Below are positions 35,909 to 46,100 of a stretch of 64,000 nucleotides of DNA, one piece after another. Location of the stretch: assembly GCA_902363735.1 (NCBI GenBank), contig CABJBA010000001.1, positions 186,001-250,000 on the forward strand, in the 5' to 3' direction. How positions within the stretch are numbered: the first letter of the stretch is position 1; every line of letters begins with the position of its first letter. The notes under the pieces are model-generated. The model saw only the letters and a list, made by a program, of their open reading frames with translations. It had not been told where the DNA came from and ran no database searches. The position numbers and the translations under genes are program-made. The DNA is from Clostridiaceae bacterium (GTDB taxonomy: Bacteria; Bacillota; Clostridia; Lachnospirales; Lachnospiraceae).

Positions 35909-35948
35909 TATATAGTCCGAAGTATTATTCGCTTTCTATATATTGTGC
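35903..35948. promoter_or_regulatory. Tandem NrdR boxes upstream of nrdD
   Basis: Two 16 bp sites, ACACAATATATAGTCC (35903-35918) and TTTCTATATATTGTGC (35933-35948), each close to the NrdR consensus acaCwATATaTwGtgt and 30 bp apart centre to centre, on the same DNA face. NrdR represses ribonucleotide reductase genes when dATP is high. The nrdR gene itself is not in the window. Confidence 0.8.
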
Positions 35949-35974
35949 TTTTTCTCATTTTTATAAGTTGTTAT

Positions 35975-37222
35975 TTATATCAGGCCTGCATACAGTTCCG
36001 CTGGCACATAAGCATTTATAAGAATTCCATCATCCCTGTACTCTTCCTTTAATAACTGGCCGTATTTCCGTATGATCTGTATTTTTCCTGCTTCCTGATA
36101 GGAATATACCTTTTCCAAATACACCTTTTGGTTTCTGAGAATGGTTTCCAGAAGATTGACAAGCTCATCAAGTCCCTCTCCTGTCTTTGCCGATATCTTC
36201 ACCTGATGATCCGAGGAAATATCCCGCAGAATCACTCCCGGTTCTGACGCATCCATCTTATTAAATACAGTAATTATAATCTTGTCCTGTACCTTCAGTT
36301 CTCTTAAGGTTTCATATACAACATGCATCTGCACATCCATCCGTGAATTGGAGCAATCCACAACATGAAGTATGATATCACTGTATTTGGCTTCCTCCAA
36401 AGTGCTTTTAAATGCTTCAATCAAATGATGGGGAAGCTTTCTGATAAAGCCTACCGTATCCGTGAGAAGGATCTGCTGGCCTCCGGGAAGTTCCAAGTTT
36501 CTGGTGGTCGGGTCAAGGGTTGCAAACAGCTTGTCTTCAGCCAGTATTCCGGCATCCGTCAGCTTATTTAACAGAGTGGATTTTCCTGCATTGGTGTAGC
36601 CTACAATAGCAGCCACAGGAACATGATTTTTATCTCTCTGCCTTCTGGCAATGTCTCTGTGACGCTTCACTTCCTCTAAATCCGCCTTCAGCACTCCAAT
36701 CCTGTCATGGATCAGACGGCGGTCCATCTCCAGCTTTTTCTCACCAGGTCCACGGGTTCCGATTCCTCCTCCCAGACGGGACAGAGAGCTGCGAAGGCCC
36801 ACAAGACGTGCTGCACGGTATTTTAGCTGAGCCAGCTCCACCTGAATCTTTCCCTCCCTGGTGGTTGCCCTTGCGGCAAAGATGTCCAGAATCACCATAG
36901 TCCGGTCCATAACCTTAATATCCAAAGTTGATTCCAAATTACGAAGCTGGGCCGGGGAAAGCTCATCATCACAGACAATGCCCGTGGCATCAAGCTCCCA
37001 TACCCTTTCCTTGATTTCTTCTATCTTACCTTTTCCCAGATAAGTCCCCGGATGAATTCTCTCCCGGTTTTGTATTATCTTATCCACAGTGACTGCTCCT
37101 GCTGTCTTTACCAGTTCTTCCAGTTCGTCAAGAGATGCTGCTGCATCATCTTCCTCCCCGGTACTGACTGCCACCAGAATCACTCGTTCTTCGATTTCTT
37201 TTAATTCAATCAGTTCTGTCAT
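35975..37222 (-). CDS. hflX: Ribosome-associated GTPase HflX
   Basis: 415 residues from ATG 37222 (AGGA upstream; a TTG directly before it is the alternative). The N-terminal HflX domain (ELDATGIVCDDELSPAQLRN, VMDRTMVILDIFAARA) is followed by the helical linker GGIGTRGPGEKKLEMDRR. The GTPase domain has GYTNAGKST (G1), DTVGFI (G3) and NKMD (G4). HflX splits stalled or stressed 70S ribosomes. It is the last gene before the nrdD promoter and follows a TPR lipoprotein gene on the same strand. Confidence 0.96.
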   Translation of the reverse strand: MTELIELKEIEERVILVAVSTGEEDDAAASLDELEELVKTAGAVTVDKIIQNRERIHPGTYLGKGKIEEIKERVWELDATGIVCDDELSPAQLRNLESTLDIKVMDRTMVILDIFAARATTREGKIQVELAQLKYRAARLVGLRSSLSRLGGGIGTRGPGEKKLEMDRRLIHDRIGVLKADLEEVKRHRDIARRQRDKNHVPVAAIVGYTNAGKSTLLNKLTDAGILAEDKLFATLDPTTRNLELPGGQQILLTDTVGFIRKLPHHLIEAFKSTLEEAKYSDIILHVVDCSNSRMDVQMHVVYETLRELKVQDKIIITVFNKMDASEPGVILRDISSDHQVKISAKTGEGLDELVNLLETILRNQKVYLEKVYSYQEAGKIQIIRKYGQLLKEEYRDDGILINAYVPAELYAGLI

Positions 37223-37231
37223 CAATTTTTC

Positions 37232-38008
37232 CTATCTTGTTTTTAAAAATGTGATTTCCCGCTCTGCTTCTTCATCGGGACCATGAACGGATACATATTG
37301 CTGCATCAAATCAAGAGCTGTTTTAAAATCACCGCTGTATTCCTTGGCAACAGCCTTGTTATACAAAAGTTCCGGGACCTGAGAACCATCCGGCATGGAA
37401 AGGCCCAGTTCAAAGTATTGGTCGGCCCCTGACCAGTCCTGGTCTGTCATTTTGCACAGCCCCATCCGGTTATAAAGTCCTGCACTTTGTTTTCCCTTTG
37501 ACAGGGCATCTTCATAAAGAGCCATAGCCTCTTCGGCTTCTCCTGCCTGTTCCATGGCCTCACCAGCGGCCATCAGTGCTTCCAGGCTTCCAGGCGCCTT
37601 CCCCTCAGGGTCCAGAGAAACACTTTTCTGGTAATCCTCTGCCGCTTGGGCAAACTTCCCCGCCCCAGCCCTGGCAGCAGCCCTCATATTGAAATATTCC
37701 GCTCTCTCTCCATCAACCTGAATCAAAATACCGTAAGTATCTGCAGCTGATCCATAGTCCTCTGATAAATACTGGGCTTCGCCCCTGTATTTCAATACAT
37801 CTTTCTCAAACTTTCCCACCAGACCTTTGGATGCTTGGATCGCCTGATCAAAGGACTCCAGAGCAGCCTGGTAATTACCTGAGTTCAGTGCTTCGATTCC
37901 TGCGGCACGGTAAGTATATCTGTTTTCCTTCTTCCCGCAGCCTGAGGACATGGCAAGTACAAGGGCAAGAATTAAAACTGCCGCTCCGTATCCCGTCTTT
38001 CTTTTCAT
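37232..38008 (-). CDS. TPR-repeat lipoprotein
   Basis: 258 residues. A signal peptide (residues 1-23) ends in the lipobox SSGC at Cys24, so it is lipid-anchored outside the membrane. The rest is tetratricopeptide repeats (ALNSGNYQAALESFDQAIQA, DYGSAADTYGILIQV, KFAQAAEDYQKSVSLDPEG, and more), about five to six units that form a protein-binding solenoid. Partner unknown. The hflX start lies ten bases past its stop, so they are probably co-transcribed. Confidence 0.9.
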   Translation of the reverse strand: MKRKTGYGAAVLILALVLAMSSGCGKKENRYTYRAAGIEALNSGNYQAALESFDQAIQASKGLVGKFEKDVLKYRGEAQYLSEDYGSAADTYGILIQVDGERAEYFNMRAAARAGAGKFAQAAEDYQKSVSLDPEGKAPGSLEALMAAGEAMEQAGEAEEAMALYEDALSKGKQSAGLYNRMGLCKMTDQDWSGADQYFELGLSMPDGSQVPELLYNKAVAKEYSGDFKTALDLMQQYVSVHGPDEEAEREITFLKTR

Positions 38009-38131
38009 ATTTCGCCTCCTGATAAATCAAGCGGATATGCTTGCATATCCAGTTGATCCATAAATTCAAGGTCAGAAGATGTTTTTCTTTTAACCTTATA
38101 ATCTCCACCTTCAGGAAATTCAATTCATTTA

Positions 38132-38572
38132 TCACTGTTTTCCTGTGCTTCCATGTCCGCCCCGGTCCTGATGCCCAAGAACCTTTGTCTCCTCAAAGGA
38201 TAACGCAGGCTGATGAGTCATAATCCTAAACTGGCATATTCTGTCATTGACATGAATCACGGTATCCCTAAGAGCATATGCAGGGAAAAACCACTGGTCA
38301 TTATCTCCGCAGTAAGTCTCATCAATCACTCCCATACTGTTTGTCTGAATGATTCCGTAATTTTTAAAGGTGCTGCTTCTTGGCACCACATGAGCCTCAT
38401 AGCCTGCCGGAAGTTCCATAGCAACTCCCAGAGGAATCAGCTTAAAATCACCGGCTTTCATCTCAATCTCCTGAGCCGCTCTTAAATCAATCCAGTCAGA
38501 TTTTCCTTCAATATAACTCAGTTCTTCAATTTTATCTGTAAAATATTTAATTCTTATGGTTTCTGTCATCAT
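38132..38572 (-). CDS. dut: Deoxyuridine 5'-triphosphatase
   Basis: 146 residues (or 145 if the second of two adjacent ATG codons is used). All five dUTPase motifs are present: [36 protein letters not shown] and RGGHGSTG near the C-terminus, the last closing over the nucleotide. It hydrolyses dUTP to dUMP and pyrophosphate. The start overlaps the scpB stop (ATGATGA), so translation is coupled. A nucleotide-pool gene inside the scpBA operon is an unusual neighbour; its link to nrdD 2 kb away may be no more than coincidence. Confidence 0.96.
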   Translation of the reverse strand: MMTETIRIKYFTDKIEELSYIEGKSDWIDLRAAQEIEMKAGDFKLIPLGVAMELPAGYEAHVVPRSSTFKNYGIIQTNSMGVIDETYCGDNDQWFFPAYALRDTVIHVNDRICQFRIMTHQPALSFEETKVLGHQDRGGHGSTGKQ

Positions 38573-39276
38573 TCTTCCTCCAAAATACTGCTTCCTGTGC
38601 TGTCTTTTTCTCTGTCTATGCTCCCAGGTTCCGGTATTATATTCCCAGTTCCTTCCTCCGGCATCAAGTCACTGACTTCCAAAAGTTCCTCCTCCACTTC
38701 CAGACGGATTTCCGCCGTAACCACCGGGTCTGCGGCCGGAAGATTCTGAGTGGAGCCGATGCCGAATCTTCTTAAAAATTCTTCTGTAGTGGCAAAAAGT
38801 GCCGGACGGCCCGGCGCATCCATACGCCCAACCTCATATACCAGATTGTATTCCACCAGCTTATTAACTGCGTGGTCGGACTTAACCCCTCGTATTTTTT
38901 CTATTTCCACCTTTGTCACCGGCTGCTTGTAGGCAATAATAGAAAGAGTTTCCAGCGCTACCTCTGTAAGAACCTGCTTTTTAGGTGTGGCAGCCACACG
39001 GATGAGGTTTTCATAATACTCGGATCTGGTACACATCTGATAACTGTTTTCCAGTTCAATGATCTGCAGTCCCCTTTTCCCCGTATCATAGCGTTTCATC
39101 AGACGAAGGACCACTTCCCTTGCTATATCCTCTTCCTGTTCTATGGCAGCTGCCAGCCTTTTCAGTTCCACGGAATTTCCCATGGTAAAAAGAACAGCTT
39201 CCATAACAGCTTCCCAGTTCTTTTCTTCTTTTGTCAGTTTCTTCGTCCCCTCTGTACCCAGAGTTTCCTTATCCAT
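38569..39276 (-). CDS. scpB: Chromosome segregation and condensation protein ScpB
   Basis: 235 residues from ATG 39276, which has GAGAGG six bases upstream and overlaps the scpA end by 8 bases; an in-frame start at 39366 lies deep in scpA. Winged-helix core: [48 protein letters not shown] (the family's best-conserved block), [13 protein letters not shown] and [17 protein letters not shown]. It joins ScpA and SMC to form the condensin that compacts and separates chromosomes. Confidence 0.96.
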   Translation of the reverse strand: MDKETLGTEGTKKLTKEEKNWEAVMEAVLFTMGNSVELKRLAAAIEQEEDIAREVVLRLMKRYDTGKRGLQIIELENSYQMCTRSEYYENLIRVAATPKKQVLTEVALETLSIIAYKQPVTKVEIEKIRGVKSDHAVNKLVEYNLVYEVGRMDAPGRPALFATTEEFLRRFGIGSTQNLPAADPVVTAEIRLEVEEELLEVSDLMPEEGTGNIIPEPGSIDREKDSTGSSILEEE

Positions 39277-40093
39277 CTGTTTCCTCTCCCCTGTCATCTT
39301 CCTTCCCCTCCAGGGAGGCCGGTAAATCCAACTTTCCTTCTTCCCCCTCAGACTCCAGGGTCTCAATTAGCATGTCATCAAACAACTGTTCCTGGCTCAG
39401 TCTGATCTTTCCGACTTTCATCAGCTCTAAAAGGGCCAAAAATGTCACCACTACCTCCACCCGGTCAGGCTGCCCCTCCAGCATCTTTCGAAAAGAAAAC
39501 GTTCTATGTTTTCTGGCATAGTCCATTACAGAGTTAATCTTGTCCTCAAGGCTTACAGATTCTTTCCTGATGTTTCCAAAACGGCTTCTGATGGGATCTA
39601 TCCGGTCTGAATTGCGTTTTGTAACAGCCCGGAATATCTCCTGAAGCTTTGCAAGGGTAAGTCCGTCTAAAAGGCTGTCCAGATCAAGAGGCGGCTCGTA
39701 TTTTGCCACCTCAGGCGGAACTGTGGGATTTTTATAAAACAGCCGTTCCGCGCCTACCTCACGGTCTCTCAGTTCCTGAGACATGTATTTATAATATTTG
39801 TATTCCAGAAGACGGGCCACCAGCTCTGCCCTCGGATCTTCCTCCTCGCCCTCCTCATTGACTTCCTTAGGCAAAAGCATCCGTGCTTTTATATCAATAA
39901 GGGTTGCGGCCATAACAAGAAATTCGCTGACAATATTTAAATCCTCTGTTTCCATATGGTTTACATAGTCCAAATACTGTTCGGTAATAACTGAAATGGG
40001 AATATCATAAATATTTACTTTGTTTTTATCAATCAAATGAAGCAGAAGGTCCAAAGGGCCTTCAAAGTTATCCAGTTTATATGAAATTCCCAT
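39269..40093 (-). CDS. scpA: Segregation and condensation protein ScpA (kleisin)
   Basis: 274 residues from ATG 40093 (GGAGGG upstream; an in-frame TTG at 40105 is part of the site). N-terminal SMC-binding helix region YKLDNFEGPLDLLLHLIDKN is the ScpA signature; the C-terminal winged helix (DKINSVMDYA, VVVTFLALLELMKVGKIRLSQ) binds the SMC head. An acidic linker lies around 120-140. It is translated together with scpB. Confidence 0.97.
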   Translation of the reverse strand: MGISYKLDNFEGPLDLLLHLIDKNKVNIYDIPISVITEQYLDYVNHMETEDLNIVSEFLVMAATLIDIKARMLLPKEVNEEGEEEDPRAELVARLLEYKYYKYMSQELRDREVGAERLFYKNPTVPPEVAKYEPPLDLDSLLDGLTLAKLQEIFRAVTKRNSDRIDPIRSRFGNIRKESVSLEDKINSVMDYARKHRTFSFRKMLEGQPDRVEVVVTFLALLELMKVGKIRLSQEQLFDDMLIETLESEGEEGKLDLPASLEGKEDDRGEETDG

Positions 40094-40216
40094 AATTCCC
40101 TCCAAACCTCCCAGGGAGACCTCTCTTTATCTTACAGGCAAATTCACCTTATCAGATAAAGCACACTGCTGATTAGTATACCAAACCCTGGTCCATCTGT
40201 AAATATATGGCAGCCC

Positions 40217-41107
40217 TTAATTCACGGCCGGTTTTAAATCCACCACCACTACCTGCGGCTTATTATTCAGACGAATATTAATGGAATGGGTTCCAAGTCC
40301 ACGGCTGACGATCATACGCTTTCCGTCCTCCTCAAACTCTCCGGCACACCATGGGAGAAAAAACTGGAATTGAGGAGTCATGACCCCTCCTAAGTAAGGA
40401 AGCCTTATAGTTCCTCCATGAAAATGACCGGAAAGTGTTAAATCCGCCCCCCAGTCTTTACAGGCATGGAAATAAAGGGGAGAATGGCAAAGCAAGATCT
40501 GAAATCTGCTTAAAGACGCTTTCCCCGCTTTTTCTTTTATATCATGGGCAGTCAGCTTGCATGGGCAGAATTTTTCATAGCTCTCAGGGTCTAAATCAAC
40601 TCCTGTAACTGCAATATCCTCTCCGAAAAACTCCATCTTACTTTCTAATACCCTGGCTCCCAGATTTTTTAAGCTGTCCACATAAATTTTGTACTGGTCC
40701 CCATAGACAGAAGGCTCCCAGGCCATCCGGTTTTCATGGTTTCCGTTTCCGCAATATACCGGATACCGATTTGAAAGTGTCTTAATCAATTCCAGAGGAA
40801 TGCGGGTGTCTGCACTGCCCTTACTGACAGTCATGTCGCCTCCCACCAGCACTATGTCTGGTCCAATCTGGTCCACAGCACGAATCAGCTTTTTATTTTC
40901 CTTTCCAAACTCATGGTTGTGGAGATCAGAAAGGAACACCAGAGTACACTCCTTTTTAATCTTATGGCTATTTATAACAGTTCTTTCTACGGAAAGCTGT
41001 TCTTTTTCATATTCAGAGCGCAGCAATAAGCCTGCACCTGCAACAGCACAAAAAGCTCCAGCGGCAAACCACATCTGATTCTTCCTCATCTTCCATCCAT
41101 TTTCCAT
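40217..41107 (-). CDS. Membrane-anchored metallophosphoesterase (YkuE/YaeI-like)
   Basis: 296 residues; start at 41107, or a Met six codons later with a better site. One N-terminal helix (residues 12-28) anchors the enzyme. Calcineurin-like metal site blocks are FLSDLHNHEFG, VGGDMT, GNGNHE, CHSPLYF and SGHFHGGTIRLP. Relatives remove the head group of UDP-diacylglucosamine-like lipids or have unknown phosphoesters; here the substrate is open. It stands apart from the scpAB operon by about 120 bases. Confidence 0.9.
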   Translation of the reverse strand: MENGWKMRKNQMWFAAGAFCAVAGAGLLLRSEYEKEQLSVERTVINSHKIKKECTLVFLSDLHNHEFGKENKKLIRAVDQIGPDIVLVGGDMTVSKGSADTRIPLELIKTLSNRYPVYCGNGNHENRMAWEPSVYGDQYKIYVDSLKNLGARVLESKMEFFGEDIAVTGVDLDPESYEKFCPCKLTAHDIKEKAGKASLSRFQILLCHSPLYFHACKDWGADLTLSGHFHGGTIRLPYLGGVMTPQFQFFLPWCAGEFEEDGKRMIVSRGLGTHSINIRLNNKPQVVVVDLKPAVN

Positions 41108-41162
41108 TACTGTCTTTTATCATACAATGAGGAGCCTGCTTCCGTCAAGTCTATCGACTTTA

Positions 41163-41185
41163 GAAAAAGAGCCCTTCCAGGCTCT
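41163..41185 (-). terminator. Terminator of the 74-residue membrane protein gene
   Basis: Stem AGAGCC / GGCTCT (41168-41185) followed on the minus strand by TTTTT. Confidence 0.75.
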
Positions 41186-41251
41186 TCTTCATATCAAAGT
41201 ATTAGATTTTCCTGCTTGATAAAAAGACCGTGTTTTTCCTTTATCAGCCAA

Positions 41252-41476
41252 TCATAACCGGGAGGCCCAGCCTCCGATTAAGTATTCAATAATAAGATTA
41301 GGCAAAACCACCATAAGTCCTATTCCTACACTTATGGCCATGACCCCCAATCGATATTGCCGGTATCCCGGAATGCCGGGGGAAGGCGGCACCATAAATG
41401 CAAGGCGGTATATGGCGAAACAAAGAATGCCAAAGCAGATTGAGTAAAAAACTGCATTAAAAATATGTCTTCTCAT
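41252..41476 (-). CDS. Small membrane protein, unknown (74 aa)
   Basis: Start ATG 41476 with AAGGAG ten bases upstream. Two hydrophobic helices (about 7-27 and 42-65) joined by a Pro/Gly-rich loop PPSPGIPGYRQYR. I see no known motif. It has its own terminator, and lies 72 bases after the carboxypeptidase gene on the same strand, so it may share that message. Confidence 0.75.
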   Translation of the reverse strand: MRRHIFNAVFYSICFGILCFAIYRLAFMVPPSPGIPGYRQYRLGVMAISVGIGLMVVLPNLIIEYLIGGWASRL

Positions 41477-41548
41477 TAATTTACTTCTCCTTCCTCACCA
41501 GATTATAATCCATTTCCGGCTAATATGCAATACCGGCCGTCTCTTATT

Positions 41549-42895
41549 TTACCTTGCCCATGCACCGGAAGAATCCAGGCGGTAGCCGTCAGGGGATACG
41601 GTATTTTTAAGCATAACACCGTCTGCACCTAGATAATACCATTTTCCGCTGCTTTCCACCCAGGTATTCAGCGCCTTGGCTCCGCTGCTCCTCAGATAAT
41701 ACCAGGAACCTCCTGCCAATTCTCTCCAGCCTGTAGCCATAAAGGTATCAGAATCAAACCAATAGTCCACTCCGTCTATTTTCTGCCATTCATTGGAAGC
41801 CTTTGTTCCGTTTTGTTTGATGTAATACCATTTTGATCCGGTCTGCACCCAGAGTGAAGACGCAGGCTGAGTATTTTGAGAAGTCTGAGAAACTGTTGCT
41901 CCTGATGACTTTAAGGCAAATCCGTAATCAAAAAGAGCCTTTGTATCTGCATAATGAGTTGATTTGCTCTTCATAATAACTGCAATCAGGCGTACACCGT
42001 TTTTTTCTGCACAGGTAACCAGGGTATTGCCTGCCAGAGAGGTATAACCGGTCTTTCCGCCGATTACGCCCGGATAAAATCTGGAGTCACCGGAATAAAG
42101 CATCTTATGTCCCATAGAAACAGTTCTGGCGCTGGCGTTTTTCGTGGCAGGAATCTGATAGGATAAAGTAGAAGTCACTTTTCTTACGGTATCATTTTGA
42201 AATGCAGCCCTGGCAATCAAAGCCATGTCCCGTGGCGTAGTCTGATGACTGGAATTGTTCAGCCCGTTGGGATTGACAAAGTTGGTGCTGGTACAGCCAA
42301 GCTCCTTTGCTCTTGCATTCATCAGGGCTGAAAAGTTACCGACACTTCCTGAAATGTGTTCTGCCAAGCCATTGGCAACTTCATTGGCTGATTTTAACAT
42401 CAGGCCGTAAAGGCTCTGTTCCACTGTCAGCTTGTCCCCTTCCGCAAGGCCCAGGGTTACGGCCCCTGACTCTAAGTTTGTGGTGGCTGACTTTGAAAAA
42501 GACACGGTATCGGACAGGCTGCTTTTCTCTGCAACCAGAAGAGCTGTCATAATCTTTGTTATGCTGGCAGGATAATACTTTGTTTCTCCGTTTTTGGAGT
42601 ACAGAACCGTTCCAGTGGCTGCATCCATAAGGACTGCACCCTCAGACTGGATCTCCGGCTGAGCTATGTTATTAACTTCTGAAGTCTGAGTCTGGGATGC
42701 CGGTTCATTTCCTGCTGACGGAAGGGAGATTCCGGGACCTGCCTCAGATTGTCCTGCCGAAGGCCCGCTGACGCTCTCTGTCCCGCTGCTCCCCGGGAAG
42801 GCAGGAACGATGGTAACATTTCCATAAGAAGGAACAACTGCAAGAAGGCTGAAACTGATTATCAGACTCCATAATCTGCGTGATTTCTTTATCAT
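41549..42895 (-). CDS. D-alanyl-D-alanine carboxypeptidase with C-terminal cell-wall-binding repeats
   Basis: 448 residues from ATG 42895 (AGGAG ten bases upstream); upstream in-frame starts add a region rich in Lys with no site. A signal peptide is followed by a Ser/Gln-rich linker. The penicillin-binding serine peptidase motifs are SITK (in YPASITKIMTALLV), SAN and KTG (GGKTGYTSLAG). It trims the terminal D-Ala from peptidoglycan stems (PBP5/DacF type). The last 110 residues contain aromatic repeats of the choline/cell-wall-binding type (SKWYYIKQNGTKA, GSWYYLRSSGAKA, GKWYYLGADG) that fix it to the wall. Confidence 0.94.
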   Translation of the reverse strand: MIKKSRRLWSLIISFSLLAVVPSYGNVTIVPAFPGSSGTESVSGPSAGQSEAGPGISLPSAGNEPASQTQTSEVNNIAQPEIQSEGAVLMDAATGTVLYSKNGETKYYPASITKIMTALLVAEKSSLSDTVSFSKSATTNLESGAVTLGLAEGDKLTVEQSLYGLMLKSANEVANGLAEHISGSVGNFSALMNARAKELGCTSTNFVNPNGLNNSSHQTTPRDMALIARAAFQNDTVRKVTSTLSYQIPATKNASARTVSMGHKMLYSGDSRFYPGVIGGKTGYTSLAGNTLVTCAEKNGVRLIAVIMKSKSTHYADTKALFDYGFALKSSGATVSQTSQNTQPASSLWVQTGSKWYYIKQNGTKASNEWQKIDGVDYWFDSDTFMATGWRELAGGSWYYLRSSGAKALNTWVESSGKWYYLGADGVMLKNTVSPDGYRLDSSGAWAR

Positions 42896-43071
42896 ATCCT
42901 GTAATCTCCTGTGCATTTTCTTTTTTAGGTAATTTCTGACAACAGTATAACACAAAAGTCTTGATTTTCCGATTAAATTTTTCTTACAAACTTCATTAAT
43001 CTTCTTTAGAAAGAGTGTTTTCTGAAATTTTAATATTTTTAATTCTCCCAATTTCACCGTTAGACTGACAA

Positions 43072-43119
43072 AACAGAAGCGGACTGCCCTGATTTAAATC
43101 GGGGCAGTCCGCTTCTGTT
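43072..43119 (-). terminator. Strong terminator after the NHL protein gene
   Basis: Stem of about 18 bp, AACAGAAGCGGACTGCCC with its complement, around a TGATTTAAATC loop, located just past the stop codon. The minus strand exit has only TGTCAG, so a T run is lacking, though the stem is very stable. Confidence 0.7.
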
Positions 43120-43128
43120 ACATTCTGG

Positions 43129-46100
43129 CTATCTATAGATCAGTACCTGTTTTGTTTCTTCTTCCCATACGGCATTTACGTCTAGCTGCTCTGTAATATA
43201 TTGCATCGGCACTAAAATATGCCCATCCATCATTACAGCCGTTCCTAATCCATCTGGAAGCTGATCTCCTATTTTAAGTGATAAGGTTTTTTCGTCCTTG
43301 GTAATTCTCATGACTTGAGCTGCTTCATCCCAATTTACCTTGGCATCCAGCGCTTCTGCTGTCACGTTCAGAGGAATCAGGATTGTGCCTTCACGAATTA
43401 CAGGTACAGGGGTTCCTGACACGGCCAGCCCGTTTATAAGGTACTGGCTATCTCCAATTTTCCACTGTATCCGCTTTAAATCATTGGAGATGATAAGGCC
43501 CATGATGCCTGAGTGATAAGTGCAGTATGTGAAGCTTTTGCCATCCCCGCTGAATTCTCCGCCAAGCTGCTGCAATACATTTCCATTGCTGTCATATAAA
43601 ACACCTGTGAGGCCCGCCATCTGCTCCAGGGTAAGATTCCATTGGGATGTATCCACAGTCATCCTTCCAGGCTCACTTAACCGTTTTACTGGCAGTCCGT
43701 CTATACGGATTTCCAGTTCCATCCGCTGTCCGGCAAGAGTCTCATTGAACCGATCTGTATTGGCAAGATTTACCGCTGTCTGAGGATTGATGGCATTTAG
43801 TGCCGGTGTGAAAATAATCTCAACATTGGACCCTTCTTTCAACTCCAGCCCTTTCATGAGCCCTGGAGACAAGGTTAACTGGCATCCCCGGTTCTGAAGG
43901 ATGACCGGCTTCCCCTGCTGCTGGCTTGCCATCAATTGCTCACCGCCTATAACAGCGCCCTTTTCTTTCTGTCCTATAGTGATCACCGGTGCATTCCCCT
44001 TCATAAGAGCGGTTTCAATGGCTCTCTTTGACCGCTGCTGATTTATGATTTCCAGCGGTAAGGACTTTGTGCCGCCTATATATGAATCGTCCTGGTCATC
44101 GGATGAGTCAGGCGAATATCCACCCGAAACAGAAGCAGATATGAGGATGGTATTGCTTGCTGTTCCGTCTTTGCTGTATGCCGTAGCACGAAGCTCCAGT
44201 ATACCGTTTCTTTCAATGCTCAACGATTTCCCATTGGAGCCTATTTTCCCCGGCCCGCCTACAACATCCCATTGTATGTCGACATCCGACAGATCAAACT
44301 CTTCTCCTGACAGGTCATAGCCCTTAACTTGCATGTGGGAATTGCCAATCTGCATATTACCCAGGTTAACTGACTCACCTCTGCTGATCTTCAAGGGAAT
44401 CTGGACATGTCCAGACTTTTCCGCTGTCAGTTCCAGAGTGTGGAGGAAGGGAGCTGTTTTCAAATAGAGCAGTTCACTCTCAGAATTTAATAATATAAGC
44501 TCTCCTGCCTCATTTATTGCCTTATAGAATGAGTGTCCTGGTCTAAGAGTCCAGTCTGCAGCCAATCCTCCATCTTCCGTTTCTCCTGTAAACGTCTTTC
44601 CTCCTATAATTCTGTAAATGCACCCCTTCTTCATCCGCCTGTTATGGTATTCACCATCTGCTGATGGCATCATATAGACAGAAGCTGGACTACCAATCCT
44701 AAATTCATCAAAATAGATATTATCAGCAGCATCTACAGATACGCCTCCGATTGACCAAAGGGAAAACAACGGGCTGGCAGGCTTATTGTCTATATCTGCT
44801 CCCGGCCTTCCTTCGGTTCCGTCACCTATCAGGTTTATAAAGCTACCGTCAGGATATACCTTAACAATGCGGAAATTAGGACTGTCAGCGATATACATAT
44901 TACCTTTGCTGTCAAAAGCCGGCCCTTCCCCATAATCTTTGATTTCAGTCTGACGGATATTGTTACCTTGTACACTTGGTGCCTTCTTGTCATTAAATTT
45001 TCCGTTTCCAGCGATTACATAAATATAACCTTTCTTCAGATCTGACAATCCATACAGGTTATCTTCTCCTGTATAATCCTTTACAGGAATGACTCGCACC
45101 GTATTGGTTCTATTTTCTGAAATATAAATATTACCCACATGATCTACCGAAATACCATAAGAGGTAAGGAATTGAGCCTCTAACGCCGGACCTCCGCTGC
45201 CATTATGGGTATTAATATCTCCTCCGCTTGGAAGCCGTGTTCCTGGAGTTCCATTTCCCGCTACATAGGAGAGTATACCATTCTCATCTACATGATATAA
45301 ACGGTTATGATTATTGCCTGAATCGTAGCTGTCAAGAAAGTAGAAACCTCCCTGAGGTGCAATGGCTAAAGCCCTGGGACTGGAAAATCCCACTTCATGG
45401 GCAATAGAACCTTCAAGCGGCGCATCTGTGTTTTCCTTTTTGTATTGACCAGCCACTGTATATATGTAATTAGCCTTCAAATCAGATAACCCATATAAAC
45501 TGTCATAATCCCGGGCAGGAATCAGCCTGATACCTTTACCGCGGAGATCTGAAAGAAGTATATTTCCTTCCTCATCAAATACCGGTCTTGCATAGCCGTC
45601 TGAACCCGTTGCGGCCTCCAATGCAGGGATTTTATCTTCGAACAATGCCTTATCTTTTTTTGTAATTCTGGATAGAGTGCTGGCTTTTTTCTTCGTAATA
45701 TTTTGTATATTACTTACCACATTCCCCTGCTTCGCAACAACCCCTACAGATTTATTGCCGGTAAGACGAATTTCTCCTCCTGTAATGACAGCGGTCCCAA
45801 ATTTCACCTCCCACTCCAGTTCACTTCCAATAGCAAATTTGTTTCCCATCTGATCATAACCTTGTACTGTCAGAATTTCGTTCAGCATCTGCTTCTGGAA
45901 ATCCGATTGATAAACCAGAGCCGGGTCTCCTGATAATGTGATTGAGTACAGCCTTGGAATTTTATGATCGTATATCTCCAATGCTTCATCCTCTGATTCA
46001 TTCCCATTGATAGAACCCTTTACCGTAATAGTTCCTGTCCCGTTTAATACCAGTTTGGTATAATCTTTCAGTTTAGCAATTCCTCCGCCATCATCCACCA

